A stretch of 52,812 nucleotides of DNA from Allobosea sp. 12-68-7 (lineage in GTDB: Bacteria; Pseudomonadota; Alphaproteobacteria; Rhizobiales; Beijerinckiaceae): the NCBI GenBank assembly GCA_002279705.1, contig NCCO01000001.1:1-52812 (forward strand). Direction: 5' to 3'. The first letter of the stretch is position 1; each line of letters begins with the position of its first letter. Positions 51,308 through 52,812 of the stretch are shown piece by piece. The translations under genes were made by a program, and so were the position numbers. The notes beneath the pieces were generated by a model that made no database searches, was not told the origin of the DNA, and saw nothing but the letters and a program-made list of their open reading frames with translations.

Positions 51308-51770
51308 GGCTGTCCTCCCGGGCCTCCGCTCGCGACCGGCCCGGCCGCGGCGGCTTGTCGGGCCCGAGACGACCACAGCCGGAGACGCGGTTCAACGCCG
51401 GAAGCGGCGCGCCCGACCTGCATCGCGGGAGGGTCGGAAGCGAGCGCCGGATCGGGCGAGGCCCGTCACGGTGATGCGGATCCGGGACCGGTGTGCGGAG
51501 TGGATCAGCGATAAGGGGGGAATGGTGCCCAGAGCTACCACCTCATTCGCGAGCTAACATGCTGATATTGCTGATGCTGAAAGAGTGGCCCGCGATGATC
51601 GTGGCCAACATACCGGCCAACATCGCCAGCGAGGACGCCCAACCGGCTCACCTGGTGCCGGATCAGCCCTCCCACAAAAATATTTCCGCTCGCTTCCACT
51701 AACTTGCAATCGTGAAAGATTATCAGCCCAATATCTTGCGCTACTGCACGATTTGTGATTCGCGTGGTGC
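51308..51770. other. Gene-free chromosome/prophage junction region
   Basis: This 463-bp stretch contains no convincing gene. The left part (to about 51530) has the usual high GC and presumably includes the promoter of the enolase-superfamily gene. From about 51540 onward the sequence is clearly more AT-rich (for example CACAAAAATATTTCCG at 51673-51688), marking a change of base composition that leads into the phage portal gene. Short open frames here (47-107 codons) show no recognisable motif. An attachment site may lie here but cannot be identified without the other end. Confidence 0.55.
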
Positions 51771-52812
51771 ATGTGGCCCTGGCGCAAACCCGTCCCGGAT
51801 GTCGAAGGCAAGAGCCTCAAGGCGCTTGAGGACTTCTTCGCCTCCGCTGGCGCCACCAGTTCCGCGATTGCAGTCACACCGACCCGGGCTCTGGAATGCG
51901 TCCCGGTGCGCGCCGCGGTGCAGCTCCGGTGCGAGACGCTGTCGAGCCTGCCGCTCCGGCTCTTCCGCCGGCTTGAGGATGGCGGGAAAGAGAAGGCGGT
52001 CGACCATCCCCTCTATCGGTTGCTGCATGGCCGGGCGAACGCCTGGACCTCGTCGACCGACTTCATCTCCGCGATCGAGCGCGACACGCTGCTGACCGGC
52101 CACGGCTACGCTCTGGCGAACCGGGTCAACGGCGCGATCTTCGAACTCATCCGGCTCGATCCGGCGATGGTGAAGGTCGAAGCCGACGCCGGCCAGGAGC
52201 CGACATACATCGTCAGCCTGAAGGGCGGCGGCCAGCGCGCCTATCGCTGGTCGGACGTGCTGCACGTCTCGTCGTTCGATGGCCTGTCGGCGGTGCGGCA
52301 GTCGCGCGAGGCAGTCGGAATCTATGTGGCGCTTGAGGCGCACACCGGCCGGCTCCTGGCGAACGGCGCCCGGCCGAGCGGCGTCCTGCAGGCGAAGAAC
52401 TCGATCAAGGAACAGACCCTCGCCCGGCTCAAGAAGAGTTGGCAGGCGTTCCACTCCGGCGAGAGCGCCGGCTCGACGGCGATCCTTGAGGACGGCCTCG
52501 AATTCAAGCCGCTGACGTTTTCCAGCGTCGACATGGAATTCATGGCGATGCGGGCCTACCAGCTCGTCGAGATCGCCCGCGCCTTCGCGGTCCCTCCGAC
52601 CCTCATCGGCGACTTCAGCCGCGCCACCTGGTCGAACTTCGAACCGGCGGCGCAGGCCTATTTGAGCTTCTGCTTGATCCCGCGCATTCGGACCTGGACT
52701 GGCGCCATCTCCCGCCTGCTCACCGAAGAGGAGCAGCGCGAGTACGCCCCGGAATTCGACACGAACGCCCTCGTCATGGGCGACATCGAGAAGCGGATGC
52801 GGGCCTACGCGT
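51771..52812 (+). CDS. HK97-family phage portal protein (3'-truncated by the window end)
   Basis: An open frame from ATG 51771 runs to the window end with no stop (347 codons). An in-frame stop lies just upstream of this ATG, so the N-terminus is near complete. The product matches HK97-type portals, the dodecameric DNA-entry ring of tailed phages. Recognisable segments are VPVRAAVQLRCETLSSLPL, HPLYRLLHGRAN, LLTGHGYALANR, ANGARPSGVLQ, and the characteristic ARAFAVPPTLIGDFSRATWSNFE with QAYLSFCLIPRIRTW. No Shine-Dalgarno is evident. Terminase genes normally lie just upstream of the portal gene, but none is present, so this looks like a truncated or remnant prophage. Confidence 0.92.
   Translation, partial: MWPWRKPVPDVEGKSLKALEDFFASAGATSSAIAVTPTRALECVPVRAAVQLRCETLSSLPLRLFRRLEDGGKEKAVDHPLYRLLHGRANAWTSSTDFISAIERDTLLTGHGYALANRVNGAIFELIRLDPAMVKVEADAGQEPTYIVSLKGGGQRAYRWSDVLHVSSFDGLSAVRQSREAVGIYVALEAHTGRLLANGARPSGVLQAKNSIKEQTLARLKKSWQAFHSGESAGSTAILEDGLEFKPLTFSSVDMEFMAMRAYQLVEIARAFAVPPTLIGDFSRATWSNFEPAAQAYLSFCLIPRIRTWTGAISRLLTEEEQREYAPEFDTNALVMGDIEKRMRAYA

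Noticed and set aside
51521-51555. TGGTGCCCAG motif resembling the reverse complement of a tRNA 3' end (possible att site)
   Set aside because: Only about ten bases match a CCA-ended acceptor; no T-loop, anticodon stem or cloverleaf can be drawn around it.
51493-51702. Small plus-strand open frame encoding a partly hydrophobic peptide
   Set aside because: It has no ribosome-binding site, no family resemblance and competing open frames on the other strand; it is not supported as a gene.
51771-52812. Gene transfer agent (GTA) portal
   Set aside because: The N-terminus and body look like ordinary temperate-phage HK97 portals, and no GTA-type terminase gene precedes it.

Overview
The window is about 53 kb of GC-rich chromosomal DNA from an alphaproteobacterium, most likely Hyphomicrobiales (Rhizobiales). 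A Bosea-like organism is my best guess, not a proven assignment. The evidence is an Omp2b-type porin, a tamA-tamB pair, ethylmalonyl-CoA pathway enzymes (ccr, mcd), a dapA-smpB neighbourhood, ubiG divergent from lysC, and dispersed GTCAT...ATGAC palindromic repeats typical of this order. Nearly every gene has a clear housekeeping or catabolic family. The accessory pieces are a BrnT/BrnA toxin-antitoxin module beside a gene remnant, an isolated HEIGH metalloprotease-like gene, and the edge of a prophage at the right end.

Layout. 0.1-2.2 kb (-): dapA, a PaiB-like flavoprotein and smpB. 2.35-5.3 kb (+): a soluble lytic transglycosylase and an alpha/beta hydrolase. 5.3-17.7 kb (-): a membrane protein with a helix-hairpin-helix tail, a large OmpA-family protein, a porin with a 400-bp leader, tamB and tamA, and a 2-keto-4-pentenoate hydratase-like gene. 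17.9-27.9 kb (+): a LysR regulator, a shikimate dehydrogenase paralogue, a complete LIV-type ABC transporter, a Gfo/Idh/MocA oxidoreductase and a fused 3-dehydroshikimate dehydratase/HPPD-like protein. This reads as an uptake-and-degradation operon for quinate/shikimate-type compounds that ends at protocatechuate. 27.9-35.3 kb (mostly -): the HEIGH protein, an HD-GYP phosphodiesterase, methylsuccinyl-CoA dehydrogenase, a DMT transporter, an SGNH-like hydrolase (+) and crotonyl-CoA carboxylase/reductase.

35.5-42.7 kb: a small membrane protein, ubiG (-), lysC, then a probable operon of metallophosphoesterase, Ser/Thr kinase fused to a universal stress protein, APH-type kinase and ACAD10/11-like acyl-CoA dehydrogenase. 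42.7-43.5 kb: brnTA (-) and the 3' remnant of a DUF4166 gene (+). 43.6-47.0 kb: an Old Yellow Enzyme, a small lipoprotein, an M32 carboxypeptidase and a SelW-like protein. 47.2-50.0 kb (-): thiO-thiS-thiG-thiE under a TPP riboswitch. 50.2-51.3 kb (-): an enolase-superfamily enzyme. 51.8 kb to the end (+): an HK97-type phage portal gene that runs off the window.

The genes form several coherent groups: envelope biogenesis (Slt, OmpA, porin, TamAB), C2/C4 assimilation through the ethylmalonyl-CoA pathway (Ccr, Mcd), aromatic precursor catabolism (17.9-27.9 kb) and thiamine synthesis. No rRNA, tRNA, CRISPR array, transposase or integrase was found.
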